Positions 1-8,800 of a DNA stretch of 64,000 nucleotides are shown here, one piece after another. Position numbers and translations under genes: made by a program. The stretch's first letter is position 1. Each line of letters opens with the position of its first letter. This stretch comes from Lysobacter enzymogenes (GTDB lineage: Bacteria; Pseudomonadota; Gammaproteobacteria; Xanthomonadales; Xanthomonadaceae). The stretch is taken from NCBI RefSeq assembly GCF_017355525.1, contig NZ_CP067395.1:4681001-4745000 (forward strand). Reading direction: 5' to 3'. The notes beneath the pieces were generated by a model that did no database searches, was not told where the DNA came from, and saw nothing but the letters and a program-made list of their open reading frames with translations.

Positions 1-114
1 CGACTGCACGGCGTCCTCGGCGGTGGCGCGGTCGAGATAGCGGCCGAGGTAGCGCAACAACCGCTCGCGCTCGGTGACCAGCAGCGAGGTGAGGACGGCG
101 GCGTTGGAAGGCAT
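1..114 (-). CDS. ECF RNA polymerase sigma factor, FecI-like (N-terminal fragment)
   Basis: The first 38 codons of a gene running off the left edge are visible. They read from the ATG at 114-112 as MPSNAAVLTSLLVTERE followed by RLLRYLGRYLDRATAEDAVQ. The helix pattern 'LLRYL..YLDRATAEDAVQ' is typical of sigma region 2.1-2.2 of extracytoplasmic-function sigma factors of the FecI type, which drive TonB-dependent receptor genes for iron uptake. A Fur-type palindrome lies about 70 nt upstream, which supports an iron role. Only the N-terminus is present, so the group cannot be fixed. A different ECF group remains possible. Confidence 0.6.
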   Translation of the reverse strand, partial: MPSNAAVLTSLLVTERERLLRYLGRYLDRATAEDAVQS

Positions 115-184
115 CGTCTCGGCGCGCGGCCACGGGCGCGGCGCATGTGCGGGAAGGTCGGAGTCGCCGCGACTCTAGCTCAAA

Positions 185-199
185 TGATAACGATTGTCA
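185..199. promoter_or_regulatory. Fur box upstream of the sigma factor gene
   Basis: TGATAACGATTGTCA matches the Fur 7-1-7 consensus TGATAAT-N-ATTATCA at 12 of 14 defined positions. It sits in a short AT-rich island about 71 nt upstream of the sigma gene start at 114. Fur with iron would repress the gene. No forward gene starts nearby, so the leftward sigma gene is the likely target. Confidence 0.7.
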
Positions 200-287
200 T
201 TTGTGAGTGGGCGCGCCGTCGCCGTCGACGCGGCACAGGCGACGCCCGGTCGCCTGTGCCGCGCTCTGCGAGCCGCGCTTCAAGGGC

Positions 288-515
288 TCAGCCGGCCGGC
301 GGACACTGCCGGCAGATGCGGACGCATTCGAAGTACTCGGTGTGGCATTGCGAGCCGCCGCCCTGCCGCAGGCATTCGTCGCGGCCTTCGAGGCAGAACG
401 TCGTACACAGCGGATGCGACTGGCAGCCCTGCTGCGCCGACGCGGCCGGCGCGAGGGCGAGGCCGAAACCGAACGCGGCGGCGCAGACGGCGGTCAACAA
501 CGTGCGAGCGAACAT
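288..515 (-). CDS. small Cys-rich exported protein
   Basis: This 75-residue protein starts with a clear Sec signal peptide (MFARTLL, then an Ala-rich core ending APAASAQ, residues 1-28). The mature part is about 47 residues and has eight cysteines, including the pairings CTTFC and CVRICRQC. An even cysteine number in an exported mini-protein suggests disulfides in the periplasm or outside the cell. A second protein of the same style (six cysteines) lies at 20440-20643. I do not recognise a named family, and the function is unknown. It could be a metal-binding peptide, but no motif proves that. Confidence 0.6.
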   Translation of the reverse strand: MFARTLLTAVCAAAFGFGLALAPAASAQQGCQSHPLCTTFCLEGRDECLRQGGGSQCHTEYFECVRICRQCPPAG

Positions 516-687
516 GAGAAATCCCTCTCGATAAGCCCGTCATTGGGCATTCCATCCTTAGCACGCCGTCGCGCCCGCAGGCCTGTCGTCCGGGCGCCTG
601 GGTCTCGAACGCACGTTGGAATCGATCACGATATGCAAAACCGCGAGGCATCCGGCGCCGCTGCGCGCGGTCGCGGGCCGCAAGCGC

Positions 688-1014
688 TCAGGCCGCGCAG
701 CGCGGCACCGCGCTCCACGGCGTCGACAGTTCCGCTCGCACCGTCTCGCCGTGGCCGCTGAGCCAGCGCGCGACCCAGCCCGCCGCCGCCGCATCGGTAC
801 GGAACGGCCGGCTGACATGATCCTTGATCCCGAGGTGGCGGCGGATCGTGGCGACCGCGCCGTGCCCGTCGCGCGCCGGCGCGACCGTGGCCAACCAGGC
901 CTCATGATCGTCGTCGGGCACCGCGACCAGATGCGCGGGGAAGATCGAACCGGCGAAAGGCGCCTCCCAGTGGAACCCGGGCGGCAGTTCGTGCAAGGGC
1001 GATTGAGTGTCCAT
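688..1014 (-). CDS. hypothetical protein, 108 residues
   Basis: The ORF begins MDTQSPLHELPPGFHWE and has coherent composition, with Trp residues spread along it and no membrane segment or signal peptide. A stretch resembling 'FPAHLVAVPDDDHEAWLATV' and a C-terminal 'GWVARWLSG' look like a small soluble fold. No family is recognised. It has the same direction as the flanking Cys-rich gene but is 172 nt away from it, so it is probably a separate transcript. The coding call rests on ORF length, codon bias and the lack of a better ORF on the other strand. Confidence 0.5.
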   Translation of the reverse strand: MDTQSPLHELPPGFHWEAPFAGSIFPAHLVAVPDDDHEAWLATVAPARDGHGAVATIRRHLGIKDHVSRPFRTDAAAAGWVARWLSGHGETVRAELSTPWSAVPRCAA

Positions 1015-1121
1015 GGCGCGGACGCTAGAACGGCCGCGTCTCGCGAACTAAGACGCGGCGACGGGCCGTAACGCTCGGATGCGACCGCGAACGACGGCCG
1101 CGTTCGTCGAAACCGGCGGTG

Positions 1122-2042
1122 TCAGGCCGCCAGCGGCGCGAACACCAGCGCCTGATGCGCTGACGCTCCCGCGGTGACGCCGTCGGCCGCCGCCCAAGTG
1201 GCGTTGTGCATCGGCCGGGCGATGTCGCCGGCGGCGTACACGCCGGGCACCGTGGTCTGGCGGCTGTCGTCGGTGCGGATCACCGGGCCGATCGGGCCTT
1301 CGTCGATCGCGCAGCCGAGCTGTTCGGCGATATCGCTGTTGAATCGCAAGCGGCTGGCGACGAACAACGCATCAATGCCGACTTCGCGATCGTCGTTCAA
1401 ACGCAACGCGGACAGCGATTGCTCGGCGCCGAGCAGCGCCGCGATCGGCGCCGGCTCGACCGCCACGCCGCGCCGCGCCAGTTGCGCGGCGGTGTCTTCG
1501 TCGGGCGCGGGTTCGCCGTTGAGGTACAGCGTGGTCGGCCCCCAATCGGCGACCAACAGCGCCTGATGCGCGGAAAAACTCGCCGAATGCAGTACGCCCA
1601 GGCGTTGGCCGGCGAACTCGTAGCCATGGCAATACGGACAATGCAGCACGCTCTTGCCCCAACGCTCGGCCAGTCCCGGCAGCGGCGGCAGCGTGTCGTT
1701 GACGCCGAACGCCAACACCAGCTTGCGCGCGGCGAACACCGCGCCGTCGCCGGCGACGATCTCGAAGCCGCCGTCGATCGCGCGCGCGCGGGCCGCTTCG
1801 CCCGCGATCAATCGCGCCGACGGATAGCGCCGCAATTGCGCCTGCGCGGTCGCGACCAAGGTGCGCGGGTCGCTGCCGTCGCGGCTGAAAAACCCATGTG
1901 CGGCGTCGGCGAAACGGTTGCGCGGACGGCCGGCGTCGAGGATGCGCACCGAGCGGCGCGCGCGCGCCAGTTGCAGCGCCGCCGACAGGCCGGCGAAGCT
2001 GCCGCCGATCACGACGGCGTCGAGCAGCGGTTCATTGCGCAT
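1122..2042 (-). CDS. thioredoxin-reductase-like FAD-dependent oxidoreductase
   Basis: This 306-residue flavoprotein has the FAD-binding motif VIGGSFAGLSAA at residues 11-22, the redox pair CPYC (Cys135 and Cys138) followed by HGYEF, and the C-terminal FAD motif GVYAAGDIARP. This is the layout of small thioredoxin-reductase-like disulfide reductases. The usual NADPH-binding GGGDSA stretch after the CPYC motif is replaced by GVLHSASFSAHQA, so pyridine-nucleotide use is doubtful. Its start overlaps the end of the Rrf2 regulator gene by 11 nt, which implies translational coupling and a shared redox-controlled operon. The physiological substrate cannot be read from the sequence. Confidence 0.85.
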   Translation of the reverse strand: MRNEPLLDAVVIGGSFAGLSAALQLARARRSVRILDAGRPRNRFADAAHGFFSRDGSDPRTLVATAQAQLRRYPSARLIAGEAARARAIDGGFEIVAGDGAVFAARKLVLAFGVNDTLPPLPGLAERWGKSVLHCPYCHGYEFAGQRLGVLHSASFSAHQALLVADWGPTTLYLNGEPAPDEDTAAQLARRGVAVEPAPIAALLGAEQSLSALRLNDDREVGIDALFVASRLRFNSDIAEQLGCAIDEGPIGPVIRTDDSRQTTVPGVYAAGDIARPMHNATWAAADGVTAGASAHQALVFAPLAA

Positions 2043-2496
2043 GGGCGTGCTCCAGATCGATGCTGTGGCCGGCCGCGACCATGCCGGCGTGGAAGTCGGC
2101 GCTCAACGAGGCCAGGGTGACCGCGGCGAAACGTTCCAGCAGCAAGGTCTGGGCCGCGTCGAACGCGCCGTCGAGGGCGTGGTTCACCGCCTTCTCGACC
2201 AGGCAATGCGGGTTGTCGCTGCGATGGCCGAGCGCGAACAGCCCCGGCGCGCCGATCGCGCGATAGATGTCGAGCAGGGTGATGGCCTCGAGCGGGCGGG
2301 CGATGCTCCAGCCGCCGCCGTGGCCTTTTTCCGAACGCACCAGCCCGGCCTCGCGCAGGCCGGCCATGGTCCGCCGCACCACCACCGGATTGGTGCGCAT
2401 CGCCCGCGACAACACTTCGGAGGTGACCGGGTTCGGCGATTCGGCCATGTGCAGCAGGACGTGGAGGACGCCGGAGAGGGAGCTGTTGGATTTCAT
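2032..2496 (-). CDS. Rrf2-family transcriptional regulator
   Basis: From the ATG at 2496 the product has 154 residues. It begins MKSNSSLSGVLHVLLHMAE and continues with a winged helix whose recognition region reads TNPVVVRRTMAGLREAGLV and SEKGHGGGW, the hallmark of Rrf2 proteins. Only one cysteine remains in the body (NPHC), not the three-Cys cluster of IscR or NsrR, so an iron-sulfur cofactor is unlikely. Single-Cys thiol sensing is possible. Upstream TTG-initiated extension is possible but breaks the family pattern. An AACA-N5-TGTT inverted motif at 2499-2511 abuts the start codon and may be the autoregulatory operator. The downstream flavoprotein is the likely target. Confidence 0.85.
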   Translation of the reverse strand: MKSNSSLSGVLHVLLHMAESPNPVTSEVLSRAMRTNPVVVRRTMAGLREAGLVRSEKGHGGGWSIARPLEAITLLDIYRAIGAPGLFALGHRSDNPHCLVEKAVNHALDGAFDAAQTLLLERFAAVTLASLSADFHAGMVAAGHSIDLEHAHAQ

Positions 2497-2498
2497 GG

Positions 2499-2511
2499 AA
2501 CAAATAGTGTT
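2499..2511. promoter_or_regulatory. possible Rrf2 operator (AACA-N5-TGTT)
   Basis: The short inverted repeat AACAAATAGTGTT lies directly upstream of the Rrf2 start codon, in the only AT-rich stretch of this promoter. Autoregulation is common for Rrf2 proteins, but the element is short and the assignment is a guess. Confidence 0.3.
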
Positions 2512-2700
2512 ACGTGAAACGGAGCCTGTCAATCGCGTTCGCAGTCGTCCGGTTCCGTCCCGTGCATTGGGCGCCGCTGGGCGCCGGATCCATGCACTAA
2601 ACGGCGCCTCGTCGGGCAGTCGTTTCGGCGCGGGTGGGTCCTGGACGCAAAGCGCCGAGTCGTTGGAAGTGGGTTTGATGCAGCGATTGAGAATTCAAAA

Positions 2701-2756
2701 GGTGCCAGGAAGTACATGTGAATGAGTGCAGACGGGTGAACTTCCAAGCCGGCACC
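2701..2756 (+). promoter_or_regulatory. imperfect long hairpin in the leader of the giant gene
   Basis: GGTGCC (2701-2706) pairs with GGCACC (2751-2756), and inside it GGAAGT (2708-2713) pairs with ACTTCC (2740-2745). The result is a two-part stem with an internal bulge and a loop of about 26 nt. It ends about 122 nt before the start of the giant gene. It could be a structured leader or a terminator-like element. I could not match it to a known riboswitch class. Confidence 0.35.
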
Positions 2757-2780
2757 TCAGCATCTAATTCAAATAAATCA

Positions 2781-2794
2781 GCGACTTAAGTCGC
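2781..2794. promoter_or_regulatory. perfect 14-bp palindrome, possible operator
   Basis: GCGACTTAAGTCGC is its own reverse complement and sits 85 nt upstream of the giant gene, right after an AT-rich run. Perfect palindromes of this size in promoter regions often bind dimeric regulators. The cognate protein is not known. Confidence 0.4.
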
Positions 2795-2878
2795 CACCTG
2801 TCATTGGCTCTGTGACAGATTTCGCGTTCATGTCCGCGCCCCAGCCCCAGCGGCGATGGAGAGATTGGTGAATCAGGG

Positions 2879-5800
2879 GTGTCTTCCGTGTCGGGATCGA
2901 TCTTCGAGCGAATCGGGCTGTTCGGCGTTGGCGTGTGCGAGGCTTTGCTGCTCGCGTCGCTGGTGATCGCAACCGGCAATGCCGCGGCCCAGAACGCGAC
3001 CAATCGGGCCAACGTAAGACCCCCGACCGGCGTGACCAATACCGGCGCCGGCTGCACCGCCGCCGGCGGCGTGTTCGACAGCGGCACCGGCACCTGCACG
3101 GCGACCGACGACGATCCGATCTTCCGCATCAACCTCAGCAAGACCGCGGGCAGCGCGACCGGCCCGGCGGCCGACGGCAGCTACTCGGTCGGCTATACGG
3201 TCGCCGTCGCCAACGCGACCGCGGCGGCCGGCAGCTACGGGCCGATCACCGACACCCCGTCGTTCCCCGCCAATCTGCAGGTGATCAGCGCGAGCTGGAC
3301 CTGTTCCGGCGGCTGCACCGGCGGCAGCGCCACCGGCGCGGGGCCGTACCAACTCGCCGCCGCCGGTACCGCCATCGCTGCGAACGCCACCCATACCTAT
3401 TCGCTGACCGTCAAATTCCAGTACACCGACAGCACGCCCGCGCTGGCGTGCTCGGGCAACACGCCGGGTCGTGGCTTGTACAACAAGGCGGATCTGCCCG
3501 CCGGAGCGGAGAGCGACACCAGCGACAACGCCGCCTGCGCGCCGCCTCCGTCGCCGCCTGCTGCGTCGCTGGAGTTGACCAAGACGGCTGGGGCGGTCGT
3601 CGATACCGACACGCCGGCGAACGGCGCGGGCGATGTTGGCGATACGATCACCTACACGTTCGCGGTTAAGAACACCGGCAACGTGGCGCTGACCAACGTC
3701 AACGTGACCGATCCGCTGCTGCCGAGCTTGACGTGCACGGCGGTCGCGACGCTGGCGCCCGGCGCGAGCCAGACGCTGAGTTGCAGTGCCGGCAACGTCT
3801 ACGTGCTGACGCAGACCGATGTAGATAACGGCAAGGTCGATAACACCGCGACCGGCCGAGGCACGACGCCGAGCGGCGGCACCGTGACCGACGACGACAG
3901 CAAGACGGTGACCATCACCGCGGCTCCGTCGTTGGAGCTGACCAAGACGGCTGGGGCGGTCGTCGATGCCGATACTCCGGCGAACGGCGCGGGCGATGTC
4001 GGTGACACGATCACGTATAGCTTTGCGGTCAAGAACACCGGCAATGTGGCGTTGACGAACGTCAACGTGACCGACCCGCTGTTGCCGAGCCTGGCTTGTA
4101 CGGCGATCGCGACGTTGGCCCCGGGTGCGAGTCAGACGCTGACCTGCAGTGCCGGCAACGTCTACGTGCTGACGCAGACCGATGTAGATAACGGCAAGGT
4201 CGAAAACACCGCGACGGGCAAGGGCACGACGCCGAGCGGTGGCACCGTGTCGGACGACGACAGCAAGACGGTGGCGATCACCGCGGCCCCGTCGTTGGAA
4301 CTGACCAAGACCGCTGGCGCGATTGTTGATACCGACACTCCGGCCAATGGCGCCGGCGACGTCGGCGACACGATCACCTACACGTTCGCGGTAAAGAACA
4401 CCGGCAATGTGGCGTTGACGAATGTCAATGTGACCGACCCGCTGCTGCCGAGTCTGGCGTGCACGGCGATCGCGACATTGGCGCCGGGCGCGAGCCAGAT
4501 CTTGGTCTGCACGGCCGGCAACGTCTACGTGCTGACGCAGACCGATGTAGATAACGGCAAGGTCGACAACACCGCGACGGGCAAGGGTACGACGCCGAGC
4601 GGTGGCACCGTGTCGGACGACGACAGCAAGACGGTGGCGATCACCGCGGCCCCGTCGTTGGAACTGACCAAGACCGCTGGCGCGATTGTTGATACCGACA
4701 CTCCGGCCAATGGCGCCGGCGACGTCGGCGACACGATCACCTACACGTTCGCGGTAAAGAACACCGGCAATGTGGCGTTGACGAATGTCAATGTGACCGA
4801 CCCGCTGCTGCCGAGCTTGGCGTGCACGGCGATCACGACGCTGGCGCCGGGCGCGAGCCAGACGCTGAGTTGCACGGCGGGCAACGTCTACGTGCTGACA
4901 CAGACCGATGTAGATAACGGAAAGGTCGACAACACCGCGACCGGTAAGGGCACCTCGCCTAGCGGTACCCCGGTCACCGACGACGACAGCAAGACGGTGA
5001 CGATCGCCGCGGCTCCGTCGCTGGAGCTGGCCAAGACCGCTGGGGCGATTGTCGATACCGACACTCCGGCGAACGGTGCGGGCGACGTTGGCGACACGAT
5101 CACTTACACATTCGCGGTGAAGAACAGCGGCAACGTGGCGTTGACGAATGTAAACGTGACCGACCCGCTGCTGCCGAGCTTGGCGTGCACGGCGATCGCG
5201 ACGTTGGCGCCCGGTGCGAGCCAGACGCTGACCTGCAGTGCCGGCAACGTCTATACGCTGACGCAGACCGACGTGGACGCCGGAAAGATCGACAACACCG
5301 CGACCGGCAAGGGCACCACGCCTAGCGGTACTCCGGTCACCGACGACGACAGCAAGACGGTAACGATCACCGCGGCCCCGTCGTTGGAAATGACCAAGAC
5401 CGCTGGGTCGATTGTCGATACCGACACTCCGACAAACGGCGCGGGCGACATCGGCGATACGATCACTTACTCGTTCGCGGTGAAGAACACCGGTAACGTT
5501 GCGTTGACCAATGTCAATGTGACCGACCCGCTGCTGCCGAGTCTGGCGTGCACGGCGATCGCGACGTTGGCGCCGGGCGCGAGCCAGACCTTGGTCTGCA
5601 CGGCCGGTAACGTCTACGTGCTGACGCAGACCGACGTGGACGCCGGAAAGGTCGACAACACCGCGACCGGCAAGGGCACCACGCCTAGCGGTACGCCGGT
5701 CACCGACGACGACAGCAAGACGGTCACTATCGCCGCGGCTCCGTCGTTGGAACTGACCAAGACCGCTGGTTCGATTGTCGATACCGACACTCCGGCGAAC

Positions 5801-8800
5801 GGCGCGGGCGACGTTGGCGACACGATCACGTATAGCTTTGCGGTCAAGAACACCGGCAATGTGGCGTTGACGAATGTCAACGTGACCGACCCGCTGCTGC
5901 CGAGCTTGACGTGCACGGCGATCACGACGCTGGCGCCGGGTGCGAGCCAGACGCTGATCTGCACGGCGGGCAATGTCTACACGCTGACCCAAGCCGATGT
6001 GGACGCTGGCAAGGTCGATAACACCGCGACCGGCCGAGGCACCACGCCGAGCGGTACCCCGGTGACCGACGACGACAGCAAGACGGTGACGATCACCGCG
6101 GATCCGTCGCTGGAGCTGACCAAGATCGCTGGCGCGATCGTCGACACCGACACTCCGGCGAACGGCGCGGGCGATGTCGGCGATACCATCACCTATACGT
6201 TCGCGGTGAAGAACATCGGCAACGTGGCGTTGACGAATGTCAACGTGACCGACCCGCTGCTGCCGAGCTTGGCGTGCACGGCTATCGCGACGTTGGCGCC
6301 CGGCGCGAGCCAAACGCTAACTTGCAGTGCCGGCAACGTCTATACGCTGACGCAGGCCGACGTGGACAGCGGCAAAGTCGATAACACCGCGACCGGCCGT
6401 GGCACCACGCCGAGCGGTACGCCGGTGACCGACGACGACAGCAAGACGGTGACGATCACCGCGGTCCCGTCGCTGGAGCTGACCAAGACCGCCGGCGCCA
6501 TCGTCGACACCGACACGCCCGCCAACGGCGCGGGCGACATCGGCGACACGATCACCTACACATTCGCGGTGAAGAACACCGGTAATGTTGCGCTGACGAA
6601 TGTCAATGTGACTGACCCGCTGCTGCCGAGCCTGGCGTGCACGGAAATCGCGACGTTGGCCCCGGGCGCGAGTCAGACACTGACTTGCACGGCGGGCAAC
6701 GTCTACACGCTGACGCAGGCCGACGTGGACGCCGGCAAAGTCGACAACACCGCGACCGGTAAGGGCGCCACGCCGAGCGGTACCCCGGTGAGCGACGACG
6801 ACAGCAAGACGGTGACGATCACCTCGGCCCCGTCGCTGGAACTGACCAAGACCGCCGGCACCATCGTCGATACCGATACTCCGGCCAATGGCGCCGGCGA
6901 CGTCGGCGATACGATCACGTATAGCTTTGCGGTCAAGAACACCGGCAATGTGGCGTTGACGAATGTCAACGTGACCGACCCGCTGTTGCCGAGCCTAGCT
7001 TGTACGGCGATCGCGACGTTGGCGCCCGGCGCGAGCCAGACGCTGACTTGCAGTGCCGGCAACGTCTATACGCTGACGCAGGCCGACGTGGACAACGGCA
7101 AGGTCGACAACACCGCGACCGGTAAGGGCACCACGCCGAGCGGTACCCCGGTCACCGACGACGACAGCAAGACGGTGACCATCACCGCGGCCCCGTCGCT
7201 GGAGCTGACCAAGACCGCTGGCGCGATCGTCGACACCGACACTCCGGCCAATGGTGCCGGCGACGTTGGCGACACAATCTCGTATAGCTTTGCGGTCAAG
7301 AACACCGGCAATGTAGCGTTGACCAACGTCAACGTGACCGATCCGCTGCTGCCGAGCCTGACGTGCGCGGCGGTCGCGACGCTGGCACCGGGCGCGACCC
7401 AGACGCTGACCTGCAGTGCCGGCAACGTCTATGCGCTGACCCAGACCGATGTGGACGCTGGCAAGGTCGACAACACTGCGACCGGGAAGGGCACGACGCC
7501 GAGCGGTGGTACCGTGTCGGACGACGACAGCAAGACGGTGACCATCACCGCGGCTCCGTCGTTGGAGCTGACCAAGACCGCTGGCGCGATTGTTGATACC
7601 GACACTCCGGCCAATGGCGCCGGCGACGTCGGCGACACGATCACCTACACGTTCGCGGTAAAGAACACCGGCAATGTGGCGTTGACGAATGTCAATGTGA
7701 CCGACCCGCTGCTGCCGAGCTTGGCGTGCACGGCGATCACGACGCTGGCGCCGGGCGCGAGCCAGACGCTGGTCTGCAGCGCCGGCAACGTCTATACGCT
7801 GACCCAGACCGATGTGGACGCTGGCAAGGTCGACAACACTGCGACCGGCAAGGGCACGACACCGGGCGGCACCCCGGTGACCGACGACGATAGCAAGACG
7901 GTCACCATCGCCGCGGCTCCGTCGTTGGAACTGACCAAGACTGCTGGCGCGATCGTCGATACCGACACTCCGGCTAATGGTGCCGGCGACGTCGGCGACA
8001 CGATCACCTACACGTTCGCGGTAAAGAACACCGGCAATGTGGCGTTGACGAATGTCAATGTGACCGACCCGCTGCTGCCGAGCCTGGCGTGTACGCCAGT
8101 CGCGACGCTGGCGCCGGGCGCGAGCCAGACGCTGAGTTGCACGGCGGGCAACGTCTACACGCTGACCCAGGCCGACGTGAACAACGGCAAGGTCGACAAC
8201 ACCGCGACCGGCAAGGGCACCACGCCGAGCGGTACTCCGGTCACCGACGACGACAGCAAGACAGTGACAATCTCGGCTGCGCCGAACCTGGCGCTGAAGA
8301 AGGAACGCACCGGCCTGGCCGACACCGACAACAGCGGCGGCCTGAGCCTGGGCGACACCTTGACCTATACGGTCACGGCCACCAACACGGGCAACACGAC
8401 CCTGACCAACGTGGTCGTCCGCGACGACAAGATCGCGCCGGCGACGACGACCTGCGCCAGCCTGGCGCCGGGCGGCACTTGCGTGCTGACGGGTGCGTAC
8501 GTGGTCGTGCAGACCGACGTGGACGCCGGCAAGGTGCTCAACAACGCCTTGGTCACCGACCCGACGGTGTGCCCGACCGGATCGACCGATCCGAAGTGCA
8601 AGACCAGCCATGAAGATCCGATTACGGCGGCTCCATCGCTGGAGCTGACCAAGACCGCTGGCGCGATCGTCGACACCGACACTCCGGCGAACGGCGTGGG
8701 CGACGTTGGCGACACGATCACGTATAGCTTTGCGATCAAGAACGCCGGCAACGTGGCGTTGACGAATGTCAACGTGACCGACCCGCTGCTGCCGAGCCTG

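Larger units (their letters stand above)
2497..2878. other. intergenic region upstream of the giant repeat gene
   Basis: This 382-bp gap separates the leftward Rrf2 operon from the rightward giant gene. It is less GC-rich toward its right half. It holds an imperfect long hairpin (2701-2756), an AT-rich run around 2763-2778 and a perfect 14-bp palindrome (2781-2794), but no ORF with convincing coding character. It should contain the promoters of both divergent units. No clear -35/-10 pair for the giant gene stands out. Confidence 0.6.

Noticed and set aside
2529..2747. A 72-codon minus-strand frame in the gap before the giant gene
   Set aside because: It has Arg/Pro-rich composition, no ribosome site and no family feature, and it overlaps the promoter region.
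2701..2756. The leader hairpin as a known riboswitch
   Set aside because: I could not match conserved loops of the c-di-GMP, SAH, preQ1 or other common classes. It is listed only as a structured element.
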